Source of the DNA: an uncultured Blautia sp.
GTDB lineage: Bacteria; Bacillota; Clostridia; Lachnospirales; Lachnospiraceae
DNA length: 56,291 bases
Assembly (NCBI GenBank): GCA_900541345.1
Contig: UQJE01000004.1
Span: 1-56,291 of the forward strand
Direction: 5' to 3'
Part shown: positions 1-8,903 of the stretch, in pieces
Layout of the letters: each line of letters starts with the position of its first letter
Numbering within the stretch: the first letter of the stretch is position 1
Notes under the pieces: generated by a model
Databases searched by the model: none
The model's input: the letters and a program-made list of their open reading frames with translations, nothing else
Told to the model about the DNA's origin: nothing
Position numbers and translations under genes: made by a program

Positions 1-2447
1 CTGTAGCCGTGGAAATTAAATACTATTTAAGCGGAAAAGAGATAAGTCCTGATGATCTGGCTGGAAAAAGCGGACATCTTAAAATGGTAGTTACATACAA
101 AAATAAAGAAAAAACAGTGAAAAAGATTGACGGGAAAAGTACAGATGTATATGCGCCTTTTGCGATGGCAACAGGAATGTTTCTTCCTACAGATAAATTT
201 AAAAATGTGACCATTGACAATGGAAAGGTTGTATCAGACGGGGACAGAAATATTGTAGTAGGTCTTGGGCTTCCGGGACTTTCCGACAGCCTGGATCTTG
301 ATGAGGAAATAAAAAAAGATATTGAAATTCCGGAAGGTTTTACGCTTGAGGCTGATGTGACAGACTGCGAAATGGAAACCACATTTACCGTGGCACTTAC
401 AGATCTTTTAGACGGGATAAACGTAGATGAGATCGACAGCATTGATGAGCTGAAGGATTCTTTAAAAGAGCTTTCAGATGCTTCTCTTGAACTTGTAGAC
501 GGTACAAAAACTCTTTATGATGGAACGAGTGAGCTGAACACAAAATATAAAGAATTTGCAGACGGCGTATCACTGCTTCAAAGCGGAGCAAGGGAGCTCC
601 AGAGTGGTTCAGAAGAGCTTCAAAGCGGAGCAAGTGCCTTAAAAACAGGCGTGTCTTCTTATACAGAAGGAGCAGATACTCTTGCTGCAGGTGTAATGCA
701 ATATACAGGCGGTGTTGGTACCATATCGGATAAATTAAAAGAGTATACAGATGGGGTAAGAAATCTCACAGGAGGAATTAAGGCGTATGTAGAAGGAAGC
801 GGAACACTCACAGACGGAGTGATTAAGTATACAGAAGGCGCAGCCGCTGTGGCAGATGGCATTACACAGTTTTCACAGCAGGCCAAACCTCTTGAGGAGG
901 GGTTGAAGACTTTTGCAGACGGAGGAAAGGCTTTTGCAGACGGAGCGGCAGCTTACGGATCAGGAGCAGAAAAGCTTTCTGAAGGATTGAAAACTCTGGA
1001 AGGTGGAGCAGAAACTCTTGCTCAGTCTGTGAAAGAATATACAACAGCGGGAGTTGGTGCATTAACAGAGGGAGCGCAGGCGCTTCCGGCAGGAATTGAA
1101 AAAATTCAGGCAGGCACAGAAGCAGCAGAAGGTGCTGCAGGTACTCTGGCTGAAAAGAGCGGCAGTCTGCAGGCTGGTTTAAATGGTATATCTCAGACTC
1201 TTCGCGATGCAGCAGAATCTGCCGGAGGAAACTCTTCTGTAGATACTTCTGCCGTTACAAACGGGGCTGCGTCTGTGCAGAGCGGAGCAGATACAGTTTC
1301 AGCAGGACTTGATACAGCCAGCGCAGCAATTGATATATTGAGTGGTATTGATATGTCTCAGCTTGACGAGGGAACACAGGCTGCAATCAGTGAGGCGATT
1401 GGCTGCATTTCCGGAGGCGTTGGTACGGCGCAGAGCGGACTTGGAAGTGTGTACAGCGGAGCGGAGACAGTACAAGGCGGTGCAGAGCAGATTACAGGAG
1501 CAGATAATTCTCAGATTGCAAGTGTATTAACTCAGGCGGCGGATGGAATTGACCAGGCGGCAGCCGGAGCAGGTGCGATTTCTTCAGGATTGGAAACGCT
1601 GGAAGGCAGTCTCGGCGCTTTAAATGAGGGTGCTTCCAAAGCACTGGAAGGCGCAAACGGGCTTTCAGAAGGAGCTGCCGCTTTATCTGCAAAGGGAGAA
1701 GAACTGGCGCAGGGAGCAGAGCAGGCAGCAGAGGGAGCAAAAGCTCTCGTTGCCGGAGCAAAAGAGCTGACAGACAGTACAGAAAAGCTTTCAGCAGGGG
1801 CAGAAGCCTTAAAAGAAGGATTTTATGGAGAAAAAGGTCTTCAGGCAGGGCTTGAGATGGCAGAAAGTGCATCTGAGGCACTTGTAAACGGCGCGTCTTC
1901 TTTAAAGAAATCAGGAACGGAATTAAAAGCAGGAGCAGAAGAATTAAAGAGCAATGACTATGCACTGATGCTTGGTGCCGGAAAACTGGATTCCGCAACA
2001 ACGCAGTTAAATGAAGGAATTTCCCAGATTGGAGGAGCAACAGAAGCGCTGCAAGAAGGCGCGTCAAAGCTTTCTGCAAACAGCGGTTCCTTAAAAGACG
2101 GAGCAGAAGCCCTGGAGCAGGGAACAGGAACTTTGGCAGGAGGCACAAATACCCTGGTATCCGGAACCAATACACTTGCGTCCGGAAGCAGTCAGGTACA
2201 GAATGGTATTAAAAAGCTGAATGACGGAGCGAAGGAGCTGAAAGAAGGTCAGGATAAATTTAATAAAGAAGGTGTTCAGAAGTTAAAAGATACGGTAGAA
2301 GACACTCTGGATTCTGTTCTTGACCGTCTTGAGGCAATTCAGGCAGATGATGTAGCGTATACTTCTTTTGCAGGAAAGTCGGATTCCATGAATGGAAACG
2401 TGAAGTTTATTATTGAAACAGAGCCGATTGAACTGCCGGAAGAATAG
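1..2447 (+). CDS. Heptad-repeat (X-X-X-Leu-X-X-Gly) envelope protein, 5' end missing
   Basis: The reading frame is open to the window edge, so the start lies upstream; a GTG at 9 is the first visible start codon but has no ribosome site. About 150 residues of mixed beta-type sequence are followed by roughly 550 residues of seven-residue repeats with Leu and Gly at fixed positions (for example ELQSG, TLAAG, ALKEG), then a short acidic tail with no membrane anchor. Such repeats are known from YhgE/Pip-type and RND-linked envelope proteins of Firmicutes, where they probably form long rods or coiled coils outside the membrane. A signal peptide would lie in the missing part. The function is unknown; a partner of an export or MMPL-like system is a guess. 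Confidence 0.75.
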   Translation, partial: VAVEIKYYLSGKEISPDDLAGKSGHLKMVVTYKNKEKTVKKIDGKSTDVYAPFAMATGMFLPTDKFKNVTIDNGKVVSDGDRNIVVGLGLPGLSDSLDLDEEIKKDIEIPEGFTLEADVTDCEMETTFTVALTDLLDGINVDEIDSIDELKDSLKELSDASLELVDGTKTLYDGTSELNTKYKEFADGVSLLQSGARELQSGSEELQSGASALKTGVSSYTEGADTLAAGVMQYTGGVGTISDKLKEYTDGVRNLTGGIKAYVEGSGTLTDGVIKYTEGAAAVADGITQFSQQAKPLEEGLKTFADGGKAFADGAAAYGSGAEKLSEGLKTLEGGAETLAQSVKEYTTAGVGALTEGAQALPAGIEKIQAGTEAAEGAAGTLAEKSGSLQAGLNGISQTLRDAAESAGGNSSVDTSAVTNGAASVQSGADTVSAGLDTASAAIDILSGIDMSQLDEGTQAAISEAIGCISGGVGTAQSGLGSVYSGAETVQGGAEQITGADNSQIASVLTQAADGIDQAAAGAGAISSGLETLEGSLGALNEGASKALEGANGLSEGAAALSAKGEELAQGAEQAAEGAKALVAGAKELTDSTEKLSAGAEALKEGFYGEKGLQAGLEMAESASEALVNGASSLKKSGTELKAGAEELKSNDYALMLGAGKLDSATTQLNEGISQIGGATEALQEGASKLSANSGSLKDGAEALEQGTGTLAGGTNTLVSGTNTLASGSSQVQNGIKKLNDGAKELKEGQDKFNKEGVQKLKDTVEDTLDSVLDRLEAIQADDVAYTSFAGKSDSMNGNVKFIIETEPIELPEE

Positions 2448-2490
2448 GAAAATAAGTAAAAGAATGTGTGAGAAGCTTACAATCAATTTC

Positions 2491-2519
2491 TTGCGTATGT
2501 AAGACGCTTCTGTTATAAT
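2491..2519 (+). promoter_or_regulatory. Promoter of ftsW
   Basis: TTGCGT, a 17-base spacer and TATAAT, with TG one base before the -10 (extended -10). It lies 45 bases upstream of the ftsW start, in the gap after the repeat-protein gene. Confidence 0.7.
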
Positions 2520-2563
2520 AAAACGATGATACCGTAAATTATTAGAAAGTGTCAGGTGATACA

Positions 2564-3766
2564 ATGGAAAGAACAGGGAAGTCTTCAAAAGCCTCCTTGC
2601 AGAAAAGCAGAAGCAGAAGAAAAGCCGTAAAAGCAGATTATTATGATTTCAGCCTTGTGGCCGTGGTTGTGCTTCTTACATGTTTTGGTCTGATTATGTT
2701 ATACAGTACAAGCGCCTATACAGCAGAACTACAGTTTGGCGATGATATGCATTTTTTTAAGAGACAGGCGCTTATCAGTGTGGCAAGTATTTTAGGTGCT
2801 CTTTTTATTTCGAGAGTTGATTATCATCTTCTTGTACATTTTAAGGGGATTTTGTATATTGCGGCGATGATTCTGATGGGGCTTGTGCAGACACCCCTCG
2901 GTGAGGAAGTAAACGGTGCCCGCCGCTGGCTTAAGCTGGGAATCCAGTTTCAGCCAGCAGAAATTGCAAAGATTGCAGTGATTGTCTGTCTCCCATATAT
3001 GATCGTGGAGATGGGAAAGCGCATTAAGACATTAAAAGCGTGCATGATACTGGGAGTTGCCGGAGGAGCCCTTGCTTTTGTTGCTTACGTTTTTACAGAA
3101 AACTTAAGTACAGCTATTATTATTTTCGGAATTACAGTGGGACTTATTTTTGTAGCTCACCCTGATACAAAAATTTTCCTTCTGATATTTGCGGCAGGTG
3201 CGTTTTTGGTACTTGGATTTGTTCTGTTTATTTCTGCGACAATGGATGCAGGAGCGACAGAGAACTTCCGTCTTCGCCGTATTCTCGTATGGCTGCACCC
3301 GGAAGATTTTGCATCAGGATTGGGCTATCAGACCATTCAGGCTCTTTATGCGATTGGTTCCGGAGGACTTTTCGGGCGTGGACTTGGAAACAGCATTCAG
3401 AAGCTTGGAAGTGTGCCGGAAGCACAGAATGATATGATTTTTTCTATTATCTGTGAGGAGCTTGGAATCTTCGGAGGGATTATCGTTCTTCTCCTTTTTG
3501 CATACCTTCTTTACCGGCTGTTTTTTATCGCGCAGAATGCGCCGGATCTTGTAGGCTCTCTTATGGTGACGGGGATTTTTATTCATATTGCCCTTCAGGT
3601 TATCTTAAACATTGCGGTTGTATTAAATCTTATGCCGAATACGGGTATTACTCTTCCGTTTATCAGCTATGGAGGCACATCGGTGGTCTTTTTGATGTCG
3701 GAAATGGGACTTGCCTTAAGTGTGGCAAGACAAATTAAATTTCAGGATTCTTCTGTGCATATGTAA
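2564..3766 (+). CDS. ftsW: FtsW/RodA/SpoVE (SEDS) peptidoglycan polymerase
   Basis: A 400-residue polytopic membrane protein of the SEDS family, whose members polymerise lipid II into glycan strands together with a class B penicillin-binding protein. After a basic N-terminus of about 30 residues the YDFSL...GLIMLYS segment opens the first helix. The family signature PFISYGGTS sits near residue 365, and NGARRWLKLG with FQPAEIAK is typical. The ATG at 2564 is chosen because AGGTGA precedes it; a GTG at 2549 would add five residues without a good site. The N-terminus is closer to FtsW/SpoVE than to RodA, but a choice between division and sporulation roles is not possible here. No PBP gene lies beside it. 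Confidence 0.88.
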   Translation: MERTGKSSKASLQKSRSRRKAVKADYYDFSLVAVVVLLTCFGLIMLYSTSAYTAELQFGDDMHFFKRQALISVASILGALFISRVDYHLLVHFKGILYIAAMILMGLVQTPLGEEVNGARRWLKLGIQFQPAEIAKIAVIVCLPYMIVEMGKRIKTLKACMILGVAGGALAFVAYVFTENLSTAIIIFGITVGLIFVAHPDTKIFLLIFAAGAFLVLGFVLFISATMDAGATENFRLRRILVWLHPEDFASGLGYQTIQALYAIGSGGLFGRGLGNSIQKLGSVPEAQNDMIFSIICEELGIFGGIIVLLLFAYLLYRLFFIAQNAPDLVGSLMVTGIFIHIALQVILNIAVVLNLMPNTGITLPFISYGGTSVVFLMSEMGLALSVARQIKFQDSSVHM

Positions 3767-3784
3767 CAAATATTGGAAAATGTC

Positions 3785-3813
3785 TTGACAAAGTATAGCG
3801 CAGAATATATACT
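3785..3813 (+). promoter_or_regulatory. Promoter of acpP
   Basis: TTGACA, 17-base spacer, TATACT: a near-consensus housekeeping promoter in the gap between ftsW and acpP. It indicates that acpP is transcribed on its own and strongly. Confidence 0.85.
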
Positions 3814-3863
3814 TTGGGCATTAAAAGGATTATAAGAACAGGTTTTATAAAGGAGAAAAGACA

Positions 3864-4097
3864 ATGTTAGAAAAAATGCAGGAAATGTTATCACAGCAGT
3901 TAAACTGTGATGCAGACACAATTACACCGGATACTTCTTTTAAAGATGATTTGGGAGCAGACTCCCTGGATCTTTTTGAGCTGGTTATGGCTCTTGAAGA
4001 TGAGTATAATATTGAAATCCCTTCAGAGGAGCTCACTGACTTAAATACAGTGGGAGATGTAATTGAGTACATGAAGAGCAAAGGCATTGATGCTTAA
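3864..4097 (+). CDS. acpP: Acyl carrier protein
   Basis: A 77-residue acidic carrier protein that holds acyl chains on a phosphopantetheine arm. The attachment serine is Ser34 in GADSLDLFEL, followed by the usual helix III region (EDEYNIEIPSEE). The length matches bacterial AcpP. The ATG has AAAGGAG upstream. The gene stands alone between its own promoter and terminator, not inside a fab cluster, so it may be either the main fatty-acid ACP or a second, specialised one. A phosphopantetheinyl transferase that could activate it is encoded at 8302-8847. Confidence 0.93.
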   Translation: MLEKMQEMLSQQLNCDADTITPDTSFKDDLGADSLDLFELVMALEDEYNIEIPSEELTDLNTVGDVIEYMKSKGIDA

Positions 4098-4106
4098 GTC
4101 CTGTTT

Positions 4107-4135
4107 TCCCGCGGAATTCCCGCGGGATTTTTTTT
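4107..4135 (+). terminator. Intrinsic terminator of acpP
   Basis: Eight-base-pair GC-rich stem TCCCGCGG / CCGCGGGA with a five-base loop, followed by eight T. It ends transcription ten bases after the acpP stop. Confidence 0.92.
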
Positions 4136-4171
4136 GCCTTTTTACAATACGTGATTATGCAGGTTTTCTGG

Positions 4172-4200
4172 TTGAAAAAGAAGGCATTCGAAGGTATAAT
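4172..4200 (+). promoter_or_regulatory. Promoter of the sirtuin-like gene and gltX
   Basis: TTGAAA, 17-base spacer, TATAAT, 33 bases before the ATG at 4234. No other promoter is evident between the sirtuin-like gene and gltX, so the two are probably co-transcribed. Confidence 0.78.
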
Positions 4201-4233
4201 ATTACTATAAAACTTTGAGAAAGGGTGGGGAAT

Positions 4234-4977
4234 ATGAAAGAAAAATATGCAGAAAAGCTCGATTATTTGAAACAGGCCATAGAGAGCAGCAATTATATGG
4301 TATGCCTTAGCGGAAGGTGTGTAAGTGAAGACTGTGGATGTGTGAATTTTCGGAGTGAGGAAGATGCGGTAAATTCAGAAATTACATACGGATATTCTCC
4401 GGAAGAGATGTTTAACCCTACATTTTTTAATACAAGAACGGAACAGTTTTATGAATTTTATAAAAATCATATGCTGAGGAATCTGGGGGAGATTCAGGAA
4501 GGGCTTTTTAAACTTCGGAAAATGGAAGAAAGCGGAAAATTAAAGTGCGTGATTACAAGAGATATTTTTTCCATTCCGGGAAGAGCTGGATGTAAGAACG
4601 TATATGAAATACACGGAAGTATATATGAAAATGTCTGTTCTCACTGTGGAAGAAAATATCCCATTGAATATATACAGAAAAGCAAAGGGATTCCAAAATG
4701 CGAAAGCTGTGGAGCTATTGTTCGGCCGGGCGTATATATGATGGGAGAAATGGTGGATAACTGTGTGATTTCCAGGGCGGCAGAAGAAGTTCAGAAAGCA
4801 GATACACTTCTCGTATTGGGCTGTAATTTAAAGGCTCCGCTTCCGGAAACATTTCTCAAATATTTTAAAGGGCAGCACCTGATTCTTATAAATCAGGAAG
4901 AGCATTTTGCAGATGAGATGGCAGATTTGGTAATTCATGGAAAACCAGTGGACATTTTGAAGGATTTAGGTATATAA
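4234..4977 (+). CDS. Divergent SIR2 (sirtuin)-fold protein
   Basis: A 247-residue protein with a sirtuin-like layout. A four-cysteine zinc site (CSHCG ... CESCG) around residues 133-155 follows an IHG motif that carries the usual catalytic histidine. The NAD-binding motifs are strongly changed: the family's GAG-x-S-x-x-S-GIPDFR is here SGRCVSEDCGCVNFR, and the TQNID motif is TRDIF. Canonical sirtuins remove acyl groups from lysine using NAD; this one may use another substrate, or bind without normal catalysis. The ATG at 4234 is chosen for its GGGTGGGG site over a GTG at 4225. It shares a transcript with gltX, which gives no obvious functional clue. Confidence 0.72.
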   Translation: MKEKYAEKLDYLKQAIESSNYMVCLSGRCVSEDCGCVNFRSEEDAVNSEITYGYSPEEMFNPTFFNTRTEQFYEFYKNHMLRNLGEIQEGLFKLRKMEESGKLKCVITRDIFSIPGRAGCKNVYEIHGSIYENVCSHCGRKYPIEYIQKSKGIPKCESCGAIVRPGVYMMGEMVDNCVISRAAEEVQKADTLLVLGCNLKAPLPETFLKYFKGQHLILINQEEHFADEMADLVIHGKPVDILKDLGI

Positions 4978-5020
4978 TAAAAAACCGAAAGTATATAGCA
5001 AGAAAGCAGGAGAAGAGACT

Positions 5021-6475
5021 ATGAGTAAACTCAGAACAAGATTTGCACCAAGCCCAACAGGAAGAATGCACGTGGGCAATTTAAGAACCGCATTATATGC
5101 ATATTTGATCACAAAGCATGAAGGTGGAGATTTTATTCTCCGCATTGAAGATACAGACCAGGAGCGCTATATGGAAGGCGCTGTGGATATTATTTACCGT
5201 ACAATGGAAAAGACAGGGCTTCTTCACGATGAAGGCCCGGATAAAGATGGGGGCGTGGGTCCTTATGTACAGAGCGAGCGTCAGGCGTCAGGTATTTATC
5301 TGAAATATGCGCAGCAGCTTGTAGAGCAGGGAGATGCATATTATTGTTTCTGTCAGAAAGAAGAACTGGAAAATATGAAACGCGTAGTGGCAGGAAAAGA
5401 AATTTCCATCTACGACAAACGATGCCTGAATCTTCCGAAAGAAGAGGTGCAGCGCCGTCTGGATGCAGGAGAGCCGCATGTAATCCGTTTTAATATGCCT
5501 GCGGAGGGAACAACAACCTTCCATGATGTAATTTACGGAGATATTACTGTAAACAATGAAGAGCTGGAAGACTTGATTCTTATTAAATCTGACGGGTATC
5601 CTACATATAACTTTGCAAACGTCGTGGATGACCATCTGATGGGGATTACACATGTAGTAAGAGGAAATGAATACCTTTCTTCTGCTCCAAAATACAACCG
5701 TATTTACGAGGCATTTGGCTGGGATATTCCGGTGTATGTACATTGTCCGTTGATTACAGATGAGACACATCAGAAATTATCCAAACGTTCCGGACATTCT
5801 TCTTATGAGGATCTTCTGGAGCAGGGATTTGTATCAGAGGCAATTGTAAATTATGTGGCTCTTCTTGGTTGGAGTTCTTCTGACAATCGTGAAATTTTCA
5901 CTCTTTCCGAGCTTGTTGAAGCGTTTGATTATCATCACATCAACAAATCACCAGCAGTATTCGATATTCAGAAGCTTCGTTGGATGAATGGAGAGTACAT
6001 TAAGAAAATGGACGCAGAAGAATTTTATGAAAAAGCGCTTCCATACATGAAAGAGGTTCTGAAAAAAGATTACGATTTCCGTAAAATTGCGGGAATGGTA
6101 CAGACAAGGATCGAGACCTTCCCGGATATTCCGGAGCTTGTAGATTTCTTTGAGGAAGTACCGGAGTATGACTCTGCTATGTACTGCCATAAGAAAATGA
6201 AAACAACGGAGGAAACTTCTCTCAATGTGTTAAAAGAGATTCTTCCTGTTCTTGAAGAGCATGAGGATTACACAAATGATCCGTTATTTGCTGCTCTTTC
6301 CGCTTTTGTGAAGGAAAAGGGTTACAAAAACGGATACGTTATGTGGCCTCTTCGTACTGCAGTTTCCGGAAAACAGATGACACCTGCCGGTGCCACAGAA
6401 ATTATGGAAATCATCGGTAAGGAAGAAACGATAAAAAGAGTGAAGGCAGCTATTGAAAAACTGGAAAACAGATAA
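5021..6475 (+). CDS. gltX: Glutamyl-tRNA synthetase
   Basis: A 484-residue class I aminoacyl-tRNA synthetase that charges tRNA-Glu with glutamate in the cytoplasm. The HIGH motif is HVGN at residues 17-20 after FAPSPTGRM, and the KMSKS loop is KLSKR at residues 252-256. Length and domain order (Rossmann catalytic core, then a helical anticodon-binding half) fit bacterial GluRS. AGGAGAAGAGACT precedes the ATG. Whether it also mischarges tRNA-Gln, as in organisms using GatCAB, cannot be read from the sequence. It follows the sirtuin-like gene by 43 bases. Confidence 0.95.
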   Translation: MSKLRTRFAPSPTGRMHVGNLRTALYAYLITKHEGGDFILRIEDTDQERYMEGAVDIIYRTMEKTGLLHDEGPDKDGGVGPYVQSERQASGIYLKYAQQLVEQGDAYYCFCQKEELENMKRVVAGKEISIYDKRCLNLPKEEVQRRLDAGEPHVIRFNMPAEGTTTFHDVIYGDITVNNEELEDLILIKSDGYPTYNFANVVDDHLMGITHVVRGNEYLSSAPKYNRIYEAFGWDIPVYVHCPLITDETHQKLSKRSGHSSYEDLLEQGFVSEAIVNYVALLGWSSSDNREIFTLSELVEAFDYHHINKSPAVFDIQKLRWMNGEYIKKMDAEEFYEKALPYMKEVLKKDYDFRKIAGMVQTRIETFPDIPELVDFFEEVPEYDSAMYCHKKMKTTEETSLNVLKEILPVLEEHEDYTNDPLFAALSAFVKEKGYKNGYVMWPLRTAVSGKQMTPAGATEIMEIIGKEETIKRVKAAIEKLENR

Positions 6476-6478
6476 AAT

Positions 6479-8305
6479 ATGAAGAAAAATCCATCTCAGC
6501 TACGGGCAATCGCTCACCTGTCAGGACCTATGATGGTCCTGGCAGGCCCCGGTTCGGGGAAAACTTCCGTTATTGTGGAAAGAACTGCATATTTGACCCG
6601 CGAAGGCGGAGTTTCGCCTTCCTCCATTCTTGTTGTGACCTTTTCAAGGGCGGCAGCAGCAGAAATGAAGGAACGTTTTCTTGCGTTTACAGATCAGGAG
6701 CGAACAGGCGTTACATTTGGGACTTTTCACGGAGTATTCTACGGGATTTTAAAACAGGCGTATGGATTTGGTGCGGGAAATATTCTGTCTGAGGAGGAAA
6801 AACGGGAGATTTTACAGGAGCTTATACTGGAATACGGACAGGAATTATCGCAGGAAGGGGATTTTCTTGATGAGGTGGCAAAAGAGATTAGCCTTGTAAA
6901 AAATGAAAGGATTTCTCTTCGTCATTATTATTCCTCCTGCTGTCCGGACGAGGTATTTAAGCAGATTTTTCATGGGTATAAAAGGGCACTTACAGAGAGA
7001 AGAAAGTTAGATTTTGACGATATGCTTCTTTTCTGCTATGAATTGTTTGACAAGAGAAAGGATATTCTTGAAGGCTGGAGACGGAAATTCCAGTATATTC
7101 TTGTAGATGAGTTTCAGGATATAAACAGGCTTCAGTACGATGTGATCAAAATGCTGGCAGCGCCCTTAAATAATCTTTTTATCGTGGGAGATGACGACCA
7201 GTCCATTTATCATTTCCGTGGGGCTCGACCGGAAATTATGCTGAATTTCACAAAAGATTATCCCAAAGCGGAAACGGTGCTTTTGAATATAAATTACAGA
7301 TGCACGGAAAATATTTTAAATACGGCTGTACGAGTCATTAACCATAATAAAAAGCGGTTCAAAAAAAGGCTGACTGCTTTTCACCAGGCAGGCGTTCCAG
7401 TGAGGTGTCTGGAATTTCAAAACACAAGAGAAGAGTATATGGCAGTTGTCCGTGGGTTAAAAAAAAGAATGGAAAAGGGAGAGCGTCTTGAGGATACAGC
7501 TGTTCTTTTCCGTACCAACCAGGAGGCAGAAGGACTTGTGGGGGCGCTTATGGAATACCAGGTTCCTTTTACTATGAAAGAGCAGCTTCCCAATCTTTTC
7601 CGTCATTGGATCTGCCGGAATATGCTTGCATATATGAAAATAGCGGGAGGGGACAGAAGCAGAAAGATATTTCTGGAAATTATGAATCGTCCCAACCGGT
7701 ATATTGCAAGAGAAAGCCTGACGGATACCACGGTTTCCTTTGATAAACTCCGGGAATTTTATAAAGAGAGGGACTGGATGTGTGACAGAATCACCACGCT
7801 GGAAACCCAGCTTCGTATTTTATCGTCTCTTGCTCCCTTTGCAGCCATTAATTTTATCAGAAAAGCAATGGGGTACGAGGAATATTTAAGAGAGTACGCT
7901 CAGTATCGGAAAATCAGACCGGAGGATCTTCTTGAAGTTTTGGACAGAATCCAGGACAGTGCGAAGGAGAAAAAAAGTCTGGAAGAGTGGGAAAATTATA
8001 TCAGAGATTACACAGAGCGTCTGAAAGAGCAGGCGAAGAAGCAGGAAGTAAAAAGAGAGGGAGTTGTGATCTCCACTCTTCATGCAGTGAAAGGTCTTCA
8101 GTATGACAATGTGTTTATATTAAATGTAAATGAAGGAAGCATCCCATACAAAAAAGCTGTATTAAAAGAAGCTCTTGAGGAGGAACGACGTCTTTTTTAT
8201 GTTGGAATGACCAGGGCAAAAAAGGAACTTACTCTGTGCTATGCGGAGAGACAGTTTGAAAAAGAATGGGAGCCGTCCCGTTTTCTTGAGGAGGCAGGAG
8301 TATGA
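6479..8305 (+). CDS. UvrD/PcrA-type superfamily 1 DNA helicase
   Basis: A 608-residue SF1A 3'-5' DNA helicase. Motifs seen in order are GPGSGKT (Walker A, residues 23-29), VTFSRAAAAEMKER, VDEFQDIN (Walker B), DDDQSIYHFRGA (motif III), NYRCTENI (motif IV), TLHAVKGLQYDNVFI (motif V) and FYVGMTRAKKEL (motif VI). At 608 residues it is about 100-150 shorter than PcrA/UvrD and lacks their C-terminal extension, so it belongs to the compact UvrD-like group rather than being PcrA itself. It starts three bases after gltX and overlaps the next gene by ATGA, so it is in the same operon. The DNA substrate is unknown. Confidence 0.88.
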   Translation: MKKNPSQLRAIAHLSGPMMVLAGPGSGKTSVIVERTAYLTREGGVSPSSILVVTFSRAAAAEMKERFLAFTDQERTGVTFGTFHGVFYGILKQAYGFGAGNILSEEEKREILQELILEYGQELSQEGDFLDEVAKEISLVKNERISLRHYYSSCCPDEVFKQIFHGYKRALTERRKLDFDDMLLFCYELFDKRKDILEGWRRKFQYILVDEFQDINRLQYDVIKMLAAPLNNLFIVGDDDQSIYHFRGARPEIMLNFTKDYPKAETVLLNINYRCTENILNTAVRVINHNKKRFKKRLTAFHQAGVPVRCLEFQNTREEYMAVVRGLKKRMEKGERLEDTAVLFRTNQEAEGLVGALMEYQVPFTMKEQLPNLFRHWICRNMLAYMKIAGGDRSRKIFLEIMNRPNRYIARESLTDTTVSFDKLREFYKERDWMCDRITTLETQLRILSSLAPFAAINFIRKAMGYEEYLREYAQYRKIRPEDLLEVLDRIQDSAKEKKSLEEWENYIRDYTERLKEQAKKQEVKREGVVISTLHAVKGLQYDNVFILNVNEGSIPYKKAVLKEALEEERRLFYVGMTRAKKELTLCYAERQFEKEWEPSRFLEEAGV

Positions 8306-8847
8306 ATGGAGTTATTTATTATACAAAGATAAAAGAAGAATATGCAGGTAAAAACATGGAGCATATGATAGGGGAAAAGCTTCTGGAAAAGGGACTTTTA
8401 AAAGAATACGGACTAAATTTAAAATACGAGCCCAGAAGCAAGGGAGAACATGGAAAGCCCTTTTTTACCCTTCAGCCGAAAATTCATTATAATATCAGCC
8501 ATTCCGGGAAATATGTTCTCTGTATTTTAGCGGGGCAGGAAGTGGGAATTGATATACAGTTTCACAAAGAGGTGGACTACGGACGCTTTTTGGATCGTAT
8601 GGTTTCAGAAGAGGTGAAAAAAGAAATCCTGACATCAGAAAATGTAAAAAAAGCTTTTTTTGATCAGTGGGTTTTAAAAGAAGCATACATAAAATGGACA
8701 GGAGAGGGATTTTCACGAAGTCTCCTTACTGCCGGGGAAGAAAAAGGATTTTATAAACTTCTGGAAGTAGAAGAAGGATACAGCGCCGCGTTCTGGTGTG
8801 CGGTACCGATGGACATTCGATGGGAATATGAAGAGACAGTGCTTTAA
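8302..8847 (+). CDS. 4'-phosphopantetheinyl transferase, Sfp type
   Basis: A 181-residue enzyme that moves phosphopantetheine from coenzyme A to a serine of a carrier protein. The signature pieces are ISHSG near residue 63, GIDIQ (Mg-binding Asp) near residue 80 and WVLKEAYIKWTGEGF near residue 120. It is shorter than Sfp (about 224 residues) but spans the core. The ATG overlaps the stop of the helicase gene. No polyketide or peptide synthetase is in view, so the nearest candidate partner is AcpP at 3864-4097. It may stand in for AcpS, which cannot be judged from this window. Confidence 0.88.
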   Translation: MNGVIYYTKIKEEYAGKNMEHMIGEKLLEKGLLKEYGLNLKYEPRSKGEHGKPFFTLQPKIHYNISHSGKYVLCILAGQEVGIDIQFHKEVDYGRFLDRMVSEEVKKEILTSENVKKAFFDQWVLKEAYIKWTGEGFSRSLLTAGEEKGFYKLLEVEEGYSAAFWCAVPMDIRWEYEETVL

Positions 8848-8903
8848 AAAGAAGGTACTAAATCAGGATTGTCCACATATATTAAAACTAAGAGGTGAGA
8901 CAA

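Noticed and set aside
1492..2175. Long minus-strand open frame opposite the heptad-repeat gene
   Set aside because: Leu-rich product caused by the repeated codons on the other strand; no start site or homology.
541..2280. Regular repeats that could suggest a CRISPR or tandem DNA array
   Set aside because: The period reflects protein heptads; the DNA copies differ widely and there are no spacers.
8848..8903. Sigma-E promoter for spoIIIAA
   Set aside because: CATATATT resembles a -10, but no -35-like ATA element stands at the right distance.
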